This document shows positions 16,857 through 25,159 of a stretch of 64,000 bases of DNA, piece by piece. The DNA lies in NCBI RefSeq assembly GCF_000282495.1, contig NZ_AKJE01000087.1:1-64000 (forward strand), given 5' to 3'. The position numbers and the translations under genes are program-made. Below the pieces are notes generated by a model. It did not search any database, was not told the origin of the DNA, and worked only from the letters and a program-made list of their open reading frames with translations. Source of the stretch: Pseudomonas sp. GM79. GTDB taxonomy: Bacteria; Pseudomonadota; Gammaproteobacteria; Pseudomonadales; Pseudomonadaceae. Position 1 is the stretch's first letter. Each line of letters starts with the position of its first letter.

Positions 16857-18141
16857 TAAATACGGCACCGGAGCTGGTGCAGGGCCTGTTGGGTACTTCC
16901 TGGACGAACAGGCATACGACAAGCAGCTCGGTCTTTGGTACAAGCGTGACCCGTTGCCTGAGGTCATTGAGGGCGATCCGCAGACGATGATTCAAATGAT
17001 TGACGCCCTGCCTTACGTTCACAAATACACCAGCGGCGTCTTGTCATTCACTAAGGCGGACACAGAACGCCTTCAGGCTTTGGAGGGAACTCACTTCCAC
17101 GAAGCTGTCTACGACATCACCTTACGCTTTAAGGACATGCTCTTCGCGGGCATCAAGGAAGAACACCGGCACATTCTGATTGTTGCCCAGATGCACCTCG
17201 GTCGACTTGAGATGCACTACGTCACCCCCCGCTGCAATTATGAGGCGGATAGAGCTTGGAACCCTGCACCACCGGGTAAGAAGAAATTCGAACAGATGGA
17301 TGCCTTCGTTGACTTTGTAAATGTGAAGTACGGTCTTGATGACCCACGAGATCCACAAAGGGCAAGATTGCTCAACCTCCCGGATTGGCTACCAAATGGA
17401 GAGAAATATACTCGTGAGAAACTGCACAGCATTTTTATACAAGCGGTAATAGATGGAGTTATTGAAAGCCGTGCTGGATTATTGGAATTATCAAAAAAAG
17501 CTGGATTTGAAATTACGCGTGTTGGAAGCAACTACATATCAATGAAGCCGCCTGGAAGCGAGAAAGCATTTAAATTCAAAGGTTCAATATATGACGCAGG
17601 ATTCACTAGCGATACTCAGTTTAAAAATACAACAAGAAAAAGCATTGATAGAGAAACGTATCTTGCAAAACCTAAAGTTGCTGCAAGATATAAACAGGCA
17701 GTCAGCGAACGTCGAGCGTTTGTCGAAAAGCGCTTCAAAAAAATACTCGCAACTGTTAGAGACGAAGAAAACTATAAAGCATTACAGCCAGAACAGCCTA
17801 CGACACTTACAACTGTCAAAAGTCTGCCTGATTTTGAACGCAGCACTTTCGGCAATTTGCCTCGCAATATTTACATTCACAATGGAGGCAATAAAGTAAC
17901 CCATGATAAGCGAGATGGTTTACAGCCAACATCTTCAGCAATAGCTTACCCATCGGACTATTTATTTATTCCATCTACACCCGCTGACATTGGAGGTGGT
18001 GGAGGAAGTATGGATAGCGGCGATTTTGAGGCCGATAAGATAATTAACACAAAGCGATCTGAGTTCGGGTCACTACACAACAAATTGCGACAAATAGAAG
18101 CGGCAAAGAAAAAGGACGGTGATAGCTATTCTCTAAGATGA
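16840..18141 (+). CDS. mobA: Relaxase / mobilisation nuclease MobA
   Basis: A 433-residue relaxase that would nick oriT and pilot the strand through a helper pore. The N-terminal 150 residues form the relaxase domain, with the core LGRLEMHYVTPRCNYE. Compared with the HEN-type mobilisation relaxases I know, the first histidine position appears to be Gln and the final Asn appears to be His, so the metal set may be unusual or lie elsewhere. GGGGAG precedes the ATG inside mobC. A separate open frame lies inside its 3' half. The C-terminal third is low-complexity and glycine/serine-rich before a charged tail. Confidence 0.82.
   Translation: MLHGFSKYGTGAGAGPVGYFLDEQAYDKQLGLWYKRDPLPEVIEGDPQTMIQMIDALPYVHKYTSGVLSFTKADTERLQALEGTHFHEAVYDITLRFKDMLFAGIKEEHRHILIVAQMHLGRLEMHYVTPRCNYEADRAWNPAPPGKKKFEQMDAFVDFVNVKYGLDDPRDPQRARLLNLPDWLPNGEKYTREKLHSIFIQAVIDGVIESRAGLLELSKKAGFEITRVGSNYISMKPPGSEKAFKFKGSIYDAGFTSDTQFKNTTRKSIDRETYLAKPKVAARYKQAVSERRAFVEKRFKKILATVRDEENYKALQPEQPTTLTTVKSLPDFERSTFGNLPRNIYIHNGGNKVTHDKRDGLQPTSSAIAYPSDYLFIPSTPADIGGGGGSMDSGDFEADKIINTKRSEFGSLHNKLRQIEAAKKKDGDSYSLR
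17591..17899 (+). CDS. Gene nested within mobA: coiled coil plus C-terminal membrane anchor
   Basis: A 102-codon frame lies wholly inside mobA, in the +1 register. It starts with ATG eight bases after AAAGG and encodes about 75 residues of heptad-rich helix followed by one hydrophobic segment (VCLILNAALSAICLAIFTF) at the C-terminus. ColE1-type plasmids carry mbeB and mbeD nested in mbeA in another frame, and the predicted topology here is similar. No sequence family is recognised with certainty. The coiled coil plus anchor is not expected from a random alternate frame, but it is not proof of expression. Confidence 0.5.
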   Translation: MTQDSLAILSLKIQQEKALIEKRILQNLKLLQDINRQSANVERLSKSASKKYSQLLETKKTIKHYSQNSLRHLQLSKVCLILNAALSAICLAIFTFTMEAIK

Positions 18142-18188
18142 GCCGTCGAAAATTACGCTATATAATAATAACAATAAGAGGCATGAAA

Positions 18189-18455
18189 ATGATAAATAAT
18201 TCACTAGAGTTGAATGTTGTTGAGTACGTCAAGACCGTCGAAGATATTTTTGAGCGACAGCTTAAGCTCATGGATGAACTCCGCGAGTCTTTTAGACTCA
18301 TCGCAGAAGCTGTGCAAAAAAGCTTTCATGGTGAAGAGCTACCCCCACTGGAAGAAATTGGAGTTAACAATAATTACTTCAATGATAAAACTTCAAGTTC
18401 GGAAGTTCGAAAAAATAGACCAGACGAGGCCGCTCGCTCACCCCTAACAAGATAG
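18189..18455 (+). CDS. Hypothetical protein downstream of mobA
   Basis: An 88-residue, mostly helical protein (MINNSLELNVVEYVKTVEDI…). The frame is open from 18138, overlapping the mobA stop, but the ATG at 18189 has GAGG eight bases upstream and is preferred. The first 55 residues look like an amphipathic coiled coil, the rest is polar and probably disordered. Its place at the end of the mob operon suggests a mobilisation accessory role of the MobD/MbeD kind. No family is recognised. Confidence 0.5.
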   Translation: MINNSLELNVVEYVKTVEDIFERQLKLMDELRESFRLIAEAVQKSFHGEELPPLEEIGVNNNYFNDKTSSSEVRKNRPDEAARSPLTR

Positions 18456-18565
18456 ATTTCAAATCTGCCTCTAAAAGCCAAAAGCTAATCATGCCTTGAA
18501 ATGGTTGATTAGCAAATCGGCGATTATTTCTCGTATGCTCATCCATTATTCCATCGTACAAATAA

Positions 18566-18591
18566 ATAGCCCTATCAAAAGACAGGGCTAT
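18566..18591. terminator. Hairpin between convergent genes
   Basis: An ATAGCCCT/AGGGCTAT inverted repeat lies between the end of the mob operon and the end of the minus-strand lipoprotein gene. The minus-strand side is followed by T-rich sequence, so it probably ends the lipoprotein cluster. Confidence 0.55.
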
Positions 18592-18614
18592 GCACTTTAC
18601 AATATATTTATATA

Positions 18615-18797
18615 TTATCGAGCATGTTCAGCCATCTTGTTACGAAGGTCGGTCGCAACGGCTTTGTTCGCTGGATCAAGTTCATCCGCAACAGCAGAGG
18701 CTTGTGCCGCGCTGACCGGGCGACCGGAACAACCAGCCGCAGACAACAGAGTCAAGCTGAGGGAGACGATTAACAGCAGTAACTTAGTTTCTTTCAT
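18615..18797 (-). CDS. Small lipoprotein
   Basis: A 60-residue protein starting MKETKLLLLIVSLSLTLL, with a clear lipoprotein signal ending SAAGC, leaving a mature lipid-anchored peptide of about 38 residues rich in Ala, Asp and Lys. GGTGAG precedes the ATG. Small lipoproteins near mobilisation genes can act in entry exclusion (TrbK-like), but no specific similarity is seen. It is the last of three minus-strand envelope genes that probably form one operon. Confidence 0.65.
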   Translation of the reverse strand: MKETKLLLLIVSLSLTLLSAAGCSGRPVSAAQASAVADELDPANKAVATDLRNKMAEHAR

Positions 18798-18862
18798 TTG
18801 ACTCACCGTTTTCTTTTTTCGGCTCTTGAGCATCCGGTGGAGCTTGATAAAACCCAGGTCAG

Positions 18863-19312
18863 TTAGCTTGAGGAATTACCAAATGCTAGCCGTGCCTTGA
18901 AGTGATCCCTAACCATTAAATACGCCGCGCCGAGGCCAATAAAAATAAACACAAAAAGAGACGTTAATATTGAGTGCGTAGCTTTCAAAATCATGACAAA
19001 TAAAGGACTCATCAACAATGCGATGGCAAGTCCAAACATGCAAACTATAAAAATCGGCCATGCCCTACTTCTGTTGATGACCTCGCCATTTTCAAGTCGA
19101 ATTGCATAAAGAATATGCGTTCCGAAAAATCTGCGAACCAGCGCTAATTTTACCTTTACCCCAACCTTTAGAAATGACCTTGTATAGTCATCACAACTTA
19201 CGTTTCTTATGCGCTCCCCGCTTATTTTCACAAACGATAACATGCGCTCACCTTTAACATACGAGGCGAGCCCAAGCTCCTCGATCATTCCATCCAAAAT
19301 AACCAACGCCAT
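18863..19312 (-). CDS. Membrane protein with two transmembrane segments
   Basis: A 149-residue protein. The N-terminal 85 residues are polar and strand-rich. They are followed by two hydrophobic segments (WPIFIVCMFGLAIALLMSPL, and SLFVFIFIGLGAAYLMV) with a basic, cytoplasmic-looking tail. GGAGG lies eight bases before the ATG. No family is recognised. It lies between two lipoprotein genes on the same strand, which points to a joint function at the envelope. Confidence 0.6.
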   Translation of the reverse strand: MALVILDGMIEELGLASYVKGERMLSFVKISGERIRNVSCDDYTRSFLKVGVKVKLALVRRFFGTHILYAIRLENGEVINRSRAWPIFIVCMFGLAIALLMSPLFVMILKATHSILTSLFVFIFIGLGAAYLMVRDHFKARLAFGNSSS

Positions 19313-19345
19313 ACTACCTCCAGGCTTTTTAACAATTAGTTTAAA

Positions 19346-20287
19346 TTACAGTGACTTTGTTAGTATCGTGGACTGAGTTTCTGCATCAACAACATCTACT
19401 CGCTGGGGGGCAATCAATACATAACGTTGCTCGCCCAGATTCCCGCCTAGTTTTTCCCGCTGAATTTCTTTGACGTATCCATAAATAGTGATACGAATGG
19501 AGTCGCGCATTGACTCAACTTTTTTTGCCAATGCCTCATCAGCAACTTCAAAAAAAATACTCGATCCGCCAGCAAAGCCAAGATAATAATTGTTTGGCCC
19601 CGGATTCACATAGCAACGAATTTTTTCTGCTTTAGCTAATAACGCAGGGTTGCGCTCTTCCTCTTCTGAATATGCAAGTTTGTCAGAAAGAAGACAGCTA
19701 TCGATTGAAAAACCCTTTTTGACAAAGTCGTAACTACTAAGTGGCAATTTAACCCACTCATCGGACGTGAACTGAACCAGACTTTTATTTTTGACTTTAT
19801 CTGCTTCGGCCATTGTTAGTGCATGAAGTTTTTCCGTCAGTTCGCGTTTTTTGAAAGTGTCCTGCGTCGAGATGCGCTCCAGAGCGAGACGGTAGAACTC
19901 TGGATTATCGCTCCGAGTTTTAATCGGATCTTGAACTGACTCTCCGAGATCATCAGCGCCTTCATCCCAACTGCGCTTGGCGTTGTAAAAGAGAAAGGGA
20001 ACCATTGGATCTCTGGCGTTTAGGTACTCGCTCGGTATACCGATACCGGGGTTCTTGAATGTAACAGCTAAAGGTCTATTTTCCTCTTCTATCTGTTTTT
20101 TAACCGCTTCATTGGCTGCCGCTTGTTCCTCGGTGGTCTGCTGTCCAGAGTTTCTGACTCCACTGTTCTTAGCTGGCGTTGTATCTGCTTTGCTTCCGTC
20201 GGTACACGCGCTCAACGCAGCGAGGCTTAAGGACATTGCAACGGTAACCACAAGGCTTCGCAAGGTCGGGCTGTGATGGGGGGTCAT
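19346..20287 (-). CDS. Lipoprotein of unknown function
   Basis: A 313-residue protein with a lipoprotein signal (ending LAALSAC) followed by a disordered Thr/Gln/Glu-rich linker of about 50 residues and a folded region. The start at 20287 has AAGGAG eight bases upstream. Two cysteines (in IDSCLL and IRCYVN) could form a disulphide. I do not recognise the family; the FTSDEWVKLPLSSYDF stretch may be useful for searching. It leads a three-gene minus-strand cluster and is divergent from the XRE regulator gene. Confidence 0.62.
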   Translation of the reverse strand: MTPHHSPTLRSLVVTVAMSLSLAALSACTDGSKADTTPAKNSGVRNSGQQTTEEQAAANEAVKKQIEEENRPLAVTFKNPGIGIPSEYLNARDPMVPFLFYNAKRSWDEGADDLGESVQDPIKTRSDNPEFYRLALERISTQDTFKKRELTEKLHALTMAEADKVKNKSLVQFTSDEWVKLPLSSYDFVKKGFSIDSCLLSDKLAYSEEEERNPALLAKAEKIRCYVNPGPNNYYLGFAGGSSIFFEVADEALAKKVESMRDSIRITIYGYVKEIQREKLGGNLGEQRYVLIAPQRVDVVDAETQSTILTKSL

Positions 20288-20400
20288 GCAATCGCTCCTT
20301 ATGCGTCCTACAGCGCGTATGAACGCCAACATTCATGGGATGGCCGACCAGTTCGCACATAGTGGCCATGCGCGATCATCACATAAAAACCCGTTTTGGG

Positions 20401-20421
20401 ATAATCCTTTTTTAGGATTAT
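20401..20421. promoter_or_regulatory. Inverted repeat between divergent genes, candidate XRE operator
   Basis: A perfect 8-base inverted repeat (ATAATCCT, 5 T, AGGATTAT) lies between the minus-strand lipoprotein gene and the plus-strand XRE gene. A second hairpin (CGTCGG/CCGACG, 20428–20447) sits right before the XRE start. Such sites often bind the adjacent regulator. Confidence 0.45.
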
Positions 20422-20454
20422 TAAGAACGTCGGCCCACTAACCGACGACGCCCA

Positions 20455-20691
20455 GTGACCTCAACTTATTCAACCTCCTATCAGCTATTGCTTACCCAGC
20501 TTTTTGACGCACGCAAGAAAGCAGGGCTCACACAAACAATGCTCTCAGAGCGTTTGAGCAAACCCCAGTCATTCGTCTCGAAATACGAGCGAGGAGAACG
20601 CAGGCTGGATGTAATTGAGTTTTTAGAGGTCTGCCAGCTACTTGGGGCTGACCCTCACGAGATGATTCGGAATTTGGAGGATTTATCTTAA
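20455..20691 (+). CDS. XRE-family helix-turn-helix regulator
   Basis: A 78-residue protein consisting of a single lambda-repressor-like domain: LFDARKKAGLTQTMLSERL, then KPQSFVSKYERGERRLDVIEF. It resembles controller proteins of restriction systems and small phage repressors. The start is a GTG with no clear ribosome-binding site. It lies between the envelope cluster and the nuclease-like gene, so it could regulate either side. Confidence 0.82.
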   Translation: MTSTYSTSYQLLLTQLFDARKKAGLTQTMLSERLSKPQSFVSKYERGERRLDVIEFLEVCQLLGADPHEMIRNLEDLS

Positions 20692-21025
20692 GCGGTTAGA
20701 GCGTGCGAAATTTCACTTCACCTGACCGCCGGATTGCATCGATACTGACCACTTGCTTGCATACTATCTGACCACCGATTGCATCGAATTTGACCAGCAC
20801 ACTTAATAATCATTATCGGCTGAGAGCTGCCATTGTCGCCGGTTGCGACAGGCAGAAATCGGCCGATTTTGTTGAAAAACTCGGATTTTCAGCTGAGCTG
20901 AACTCAGGCACGGCTACCCTGGAGAACCCCTTTTGGTCGGCCACTATTGCGTTGATGCAGTCTCTAGACAGCATTCAAGGAACCTAGTGATGGCGATACA
21001 CGGAAAGTAGAAATAAGGATAGGTT
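20692..21025. other. Possible scar of insertion-sequence ends
   Basis: This stretch holds repeated motifs of the form CTGACCRCCGRATTGCATCGA (20717–20780, two good copies and one partial), followed by CGGCTGAGAGCTGCC and TTTTGTTGAAAAACTCGGAT. The latter pattern recalls the ends of transposable elements in Pseudomonas, but no transposase is present. A 65-codon open frame through it (20790–20987) is probably not a gene. Confidence 0.35.
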
Positions 21026-22864
21026 ATGCTAGATCTATATTCTGAAGAAATTGATGTGCTTTCGAACAAGCATATTGATGCGGAAGTACGCAACTTAGCA
21101 CTAAAAAAAATACGGGAAAAGCTACCAACCTCAGAAAAAAAGCGACGTGAAATTCTGAAGTTTGCTACAGCCATTCTCCTCAACAATGTCCGAAACCGCG
21201 ATTATAACGCTTCATTTGGAATGCTCAGGTTTACATTTTTTACAAACTTAGAAAAGCCTATTGCGGAAGCTCGGAAGCAGGGGGTTTTTAGGGCATCAAA
21301 AACAAATTTTAACCCAAAGCTAACTAAAGAACTTTTGGAAGAGCTGTATCGCAGCCAAACTTTAGCTGATGATGAGCTAAATTATATTAGATCCGTTAAT
21401 GGTTTATTGAAACTCGCCCCTGACGTATTGGATTTCAAGAATAAAATCGCAACGGCGGCAAGCTCAAGGCGGTATTTTCTCAAAACAATACTTTCTATAG
21501 CTGAGACCAAGTATAGTGATTTGCTATCTCACTATGATGAGCGCCCCGAAATACCTTATATGGATATTCTTTTCCATAACAACAAAGAAAGCATCCTTAC
21601 CTCGGCCTCGTACATAGTTCAGATCTATAGAGAAGTCACTTCAGGCTTAAAGCTTAAAGATAGCAACGGCATTGATGAAAACATTAGTCACGACTTTTAT
21701 CACAATCTTCTCGAAGCCGCATTTGCAATAATAAATTATCTTGAGGCTGAAATTAAAGTCGACTTCTATGGCTATGGGGTTTGGTTTGACGAAGAAACTA
21801 GGAGCTTTAGTGTTGATAGCGTTGAATTCGAAACCGCTAAGAGCTATGGGTATGCGAAAGCTGACTTGAGAATGTATTCGCAAAGCCGAATCTATAACGA
21901 GGCTGCGAATTCAAAAAGTTACGCGGAGATGCTGAATGAGTTTTGGCTGAAGGATAGCCAAGAGGCGGAAAGTGTCGTACATGCCATTAAGAATGCTCCA
22001 TTTGAACGAATTGTTTTAAAGACGTTTCATGTTGAATATGGGCATCAAGCAAACATTTTCGGTCACGACCGTCCTTTCAAAGAAGAACAAATGCAGCTTA
22101 TGGCCTTGATGGATGAAAATTATAATGTAGATGTATTTGATACAAAAATTTACCGAGATTTTGCCTGCTTTGATATATTTAAACTGCAACGTTTTTTCGG
22201 ATTTATAGCCTTCATTTATAAAAAAGCGTATGAAAAGTTGAGGGCAGAAGGACATTCCAATTCTGATTTAATAAGAAAGCGCTCAGTTCTTCCGGTTTTT
22301 GATAAGAAGGATCTAGTAAGGATATTCCAGAATACTACTGGCAAGTCACAAGCAGATTGTGAGGGTTTACTTGAAAAACTAACAAATGATAAAGTTACGG
22401 ATTATGAGGTAATCGACCTCCAGTACAAGCCCATACTAACCATAGAACACAGGTATCTGGTGATGCCTACATTGTTCGCTTATTCAAATTTGTGTAGATC
22501 CTTAGCTATCGATGAGGGTGTACATTTTTCTGTTTCTGGAAAGTATGACTATATGGTCAAAAACGTATCAGACATTCTGAACGATCAAGGGTTTACTGTT
22601 CAGCATGACTTTCCGTTTGGTGACGATGAGATAGATATTGCGGCAGTGTACGGCGAGAATTTATTTCTATTCGAATGTAAAAACCCTTATCACCCCGTAA
22701 ATGATTTTGAACTGCGAAACACATATGCCCATCTAGTGAAAGGTTTTTCGCAGATTGAGAAATTTCAGGAGCGTTTCAAGGATCGCCAAGTGCTTGATCA
22801 GTTTTTTAAAAAATCTAAAAGTAAACCCGAAAAACATAAAGAACATCCATTATGGAGTAATTAA
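21026..22864 (+). CDS. PD-(D/E)XK nuclease-like protein, probably frameshifted near its end
   Basis: A 612-residue AT-rich reading frame. The first 480 residues are helical and unrecognised. A nuclease-like core lies near the end: EID at 535–537, then a strand leading to ECK at 550–552 (LFLFECKNPYHPV). This is the D/E…ExK signature of restriction-type folds such as NERD or Mrr-like proteins. The frame stops after HPLWSN, but homologous-looking sequence continues in another register (next entry). Position near an XRE regulator and a methyltransferase operon fits a defence gene. Function otherwise unknown. Confidence 0.6.
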   Translation: MLDLYSEEIDVLSNKHIDAEVRNLALKKIREKLPTSEKKRREILKFATAILLNNVRNRDYNASFGMLRFTFFTNLEKPIAEARKQGVFRASKTNFNPKLTKELLEELYRSQTLADDELNYIRSVNGLLKLAPDVLDFKNKIATAASSRRYFLKTILSIAETKYSDLLSHYDERPEIPYMDILFHNNKESILTSASYIVQIYREVTSGLKLKDSNGIDENISHDFYHNLLEAAFAIINYLEAEIKVDFYGYGVWFDEETRSFSVDSVEFETAKSYGYAKADLRMYSQSRIYNEAANSKSYAEMLNEFWLKDSQEAESVVHAIKNAPFERIVLKTFHVEYGHQANIFGHDRPFKEEQMQLMALMDENYNVDVFDTKIYRDFACFDIFKLQRFFGFIAFIYKKAYEKLRAEGHSNSDLIRKRSVLPVFDKKDLVRIFQNTTGKSQADCEGLLEKLTNDKVTDYEVIDLQYKPILTIEHRYLVMPTLFAYSNLCRSLAIDEGVHFSVSGKYDYMVKNVSDILNDQGFTVQHDFPFGDDEIDIAAVYGENLFLFECKNPYHPVNDFELRNTYAHLVKGFSQIEKFQERFKDRQVLDQFFKKSKSKPEKHKEHPLWSN

Positions 22865-23192
22865 TGCGAATCGAGCCCTAACTGGACTTTCTAAAAATGG
22901 GGTGAAGGTATTTCATGCAAATGAACTAATGAACTTTATATCTACCGGAAAATTGATATCCGCAGGCCATGAATATCATAGTTGGAAATCAGAGACATTC
23001 CATGGAGAGGATCTTGTTGCATACATGACCGGAGAGGTAATTAGTGATGATATGGTCCGTCACAAACTGCCACTACCGTTTTCAATTGCGTTCCGAAGCG
23101 GAATAATGCATTTCAGAACCTATCAATATGATCTTGAAAAGACAAACGCACTAATTAAGACGAAGTATCGATATATCGGCCCTCACAAGTAG
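22845..23192 (+). pseudogene. Displaced C-terminal part of the nuclease-like gene
   Basis: From about 22845 a different frame reads IHYGVINANRALTGLSKNG…, with 115 residues of plausible globular sequence and no start codon of its own near the junction. A single extra base near GAACATCC (22841–22848) would explain it, so the original gene probably encoded about 720 residues. An indel near the upstream A- and T-rich runs, a sequencing error, or a programmed shift are the alternatives. Confidence 0.6.
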
Positions 23193-23299
23193 ACTTCTAA
23201 ACCGAAAAAACTCAAAGCAAATAATAACCTTGAGAGCTTTCATTCATGCTTGTATCTTCTGAGTTGCGAAATAGATTGTTGGCGCGGCGTGTAAACATT

Positions 23300-23327
23300 A
23301 AAAAAAGCGGCCGGTAGCCGCTTTTTT
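23300..23327. terminator. Bidirectional terminator between convergent genes
   Basis: GCGGC/GCCGC stem flanked by A-tract and T-tract, between the nuclease-like gene and the convergent methyltransferase operon. Both strands show a T run after the stem. Confidence 0.85.
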
Positions 23328-23358
23328 GTATTCTTGCTAGATCTAACAAAAATCTGTC

Positions 23359-24426
23359 TTATCGATAATTATTAACATGCGAAACTAATGTTTGCGCTAT
23401 AACTTCTCCCAGCCTTACGGGAACTGCATTACCAATAAGCCGCCCCATTTTATTGAATCTGATTGGAGTACCTGAAGGTACAAATTGATAGTTTTGGGGA
23501 AAAGTTTGAAGCATTGCTGCCTCTCGAAGTGATATCGCCCGATTTTGTACTGGATGACCAAATCTGCCATTACCATATCCGAAACACTGCGTAGTTATTG
23601 TGGGACCTGGCTTATCCCATTCCATCCGACCATAGACGCTAGGATAAGTCGCCCCAGTAGACTTTTTGTGGCAGGCAGCCTGTAACGCTTCAGGCCAATC
23701 TCGCCAAGTACCACCCGGTACTGAGGCCTCTATCCTCTGAAGATTCAGTTCACTTAGTGAGGATGCGTAGTGAAGTGCATCGTTAGGATCCTTACCTCCT
23801 GCGGTTAATGCAGGCAGCCCCCCAATGACATCTCTCACTGTAACCGCCTTAGCATGAGTAGGTACCAGCTTCAGATCTTGGTCACCTAATCGTGAAGCGA
23901 GCAGCACAAGACGCTTACGCGTTTGAGGAATCCCATACAAAGAACAATCTACTACGCCCCACCATGTGTGATATCCAATCAGGCTATCTACAAAATCTTG
24001 AAAAACGGGATGATCCGCAAGCTGCGGCACATTTTCCATCGCAACCAAATCCGGCTTCAACTCATTTACCAGATTTCCGAAGGCTAAAGCTAAAGGCCAC
24101 TGTGCTTCATATTGGCTATTTCGCCCACTTCGGCTGTAAGTCGAAAATGGCTGACAAGGTGCACATCCAGCTAACAGGGTGACCCCAGAGCCATTATAAA
24201 ACGCTCTAAGGTCGTCTCCTTTTAGCTGACTGATATCACGTTCTAGAAAAACCGCTGAGTTATTTTTTTCGAATGGATATCGGCTATTGGGGTCGATATC
24301 AACGCCTGCCGTAACAGAAATACCACCATCAATTAGCCCACGCGTAAGACCGCCCACGCCACAAAATAAATCAATTGCGGTTATAACTGGAGTGCATACA
24401 GCGTTAAAATTAACTGACTGGTTCAA
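23359..24426 (-). CDS. DNA (cytosine-5) methyltransferase
   Basis: A 355-residue C5 methyltransferase with all conserved motifs in order: motif I IDLFCGVGGL (18–27), catalytic PCQ with Cys91, ENV at 131–133, QTRKR at 168–172, and the C-terminal LREAAMLQTFP and GNAVP motifs. The target-recognition region (about 190–270) is short, so the recognised sequence is unknown. The start is a TTG that overlaps the upstream HEPN stop by four bases (TTGA), so translation is coupled. It is the last gene of a three-gene operon with a DUF262 protein and a HEPN nuclease. It looks active; a bare restriction endonuclease partner is absent. Confidence 0.92.
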   Translation of the reverse strand: MNQSVNFNAVCTPVITAIDLFCGVGGLTRGLIDGGISVTAGVDIDPNSRYPFEKNNSAVFLERDISQLKGDDLRAFYNGSGVTLLAGCAPCQPFSTYSRSGRNSQYEAQWPLALAFGNLVNELKPDLVAMENVPQLADHPVFQDFVDSLIGYHTWWGVVDCSLYGIPQTRKRLVLLASRLGDQDLKLVPTHAKAVTVRDVIGGLPALTAGGKDPNDALHYASSLSELNLQRIEASVPGGTWRDWPEALQAACHKKSTGATYPSVYGRMEWDKPGPTITTQCFGYGNGRFGHPVQNRAISLREAAMLQTFPQNYQFVPSGTPIRFNKMGRLIGNAVPVRLGEVIAQTLVSHVNNYR

Positions 24427-25157
24427 GCTGGGCGCCGCTCAGGAATAAGGAATTCATATCTTTCGACATAGCCGCCAAAGCAGACTATTACCTCTTTCAA
24501 ATAATTAGCTGTCTTATCCTTTAGCTCTATTAGGCGAACAACCGTCTCCGCCTCCGCGCTTTCTGTAAAAGAAATCGATCCATGCGCGAGCATATTTCTA
24601 AGTTTTTTGACTAGACCAAGTGGGCCTAAATCGTCTCTAAATTTTCTCTTCACATCACTATAAACCCTTCGACTGACATTCAATCGAAAACCCAAACGAG
24701 TGGCCATAGCCTCGATTTCATTATCATCCCAGTTCCCACCACCACCTTTTTCGATGGAAAACTCTGTAAGCGGGCTTGCGGAAACTAACAAGCTGCAAAG
24801 AGTTAAAGCATGATCCAATCGATGCTCAGGTGTGAGTTCAGTGTGAGTCCTAGCAGTCAACCGTATCCACTCTCGAAACAGTGTCTGGCTTAAATCATTA
24901 GGTCGCCACGTAGCATCTTTGAAAGCGCTTTGAGCTATAAAATCTATGCATCTCGTCATTGTCGACTCGACGAGGTTGTACAGCTGCAAATATACACCTG
25001 CATAAAGAATTTTTTGCTGCTGGACATTTATGACCTGATCCGTCCCTGAAAATTTAGGCGGACCTGCTTGCATGCTGGCTTGCAGTAACTTGAGAAACTC
25101 CAGGTACTCCTCGACTTCGGCCAATCTCTCTTCGAAAGCAGCTCTCAGTTCTTCCAT
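24423..25157 (-). CDS. HEPN-type ribonuclease (MAE_28990/MAE_18760-like)
   Basis: A 244-residue protein of mainly helices ending in the HEPN motif R187-N-M-L-A-H192 (Rx4-6H), which in HEPN RNases provides the catalytic pair. Preceding segments (YLQLYNLVESTMTRCIDFI) match the MAE_28990/MAE_18760-type HEPN group. It lies two bases after the DUF262 gene stop and overlaps the methyltransferase start. HEPN RNases of toxin-antitoxin and abortive systems cut RNA to stop growth during infection; here this is an inference. No signal peptide is seen. Confidence 0.8.
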   Translation of the reverse strand: MEELRAAFEERLAEVEEYLEFLKLLQASMQAGPPKFSGTDQVINVQQQKILYAGVYLQLYNLVESTMTRCIDFIAQSAFKDATWRPNDLSQTLFREWIRLTARTHTELTPEHRLDHALTLCSLLVSASPLTEFSIEKGGGGNWDDNEIEAMATRLGFRLNVSRRVYSDVKRKFRDDLGPLGLVKKLRNMLAHGSISFTESAEAETVVRLIELKDKTANYLKEVIVCFGGYVERYEFLIPERRPA

Positions 25158-25159
25158 GA

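Noticed and set aside
20790..20987. A 65-codon frame between the XRE and nuclease-like genes
   Set aside because: It runs through repeat-like sequence resembling transposon ends, with no ribosome-binding site or family.
23359..24426. Calling the C5 methyltransferase a classical type II restriction-modification system
   Set aside because: No endonuclease is coupled to it; its operon partners are DUF262 and HEPN proteins, and the nuclease-like gene is convergent, separately terminated and frameshifted.
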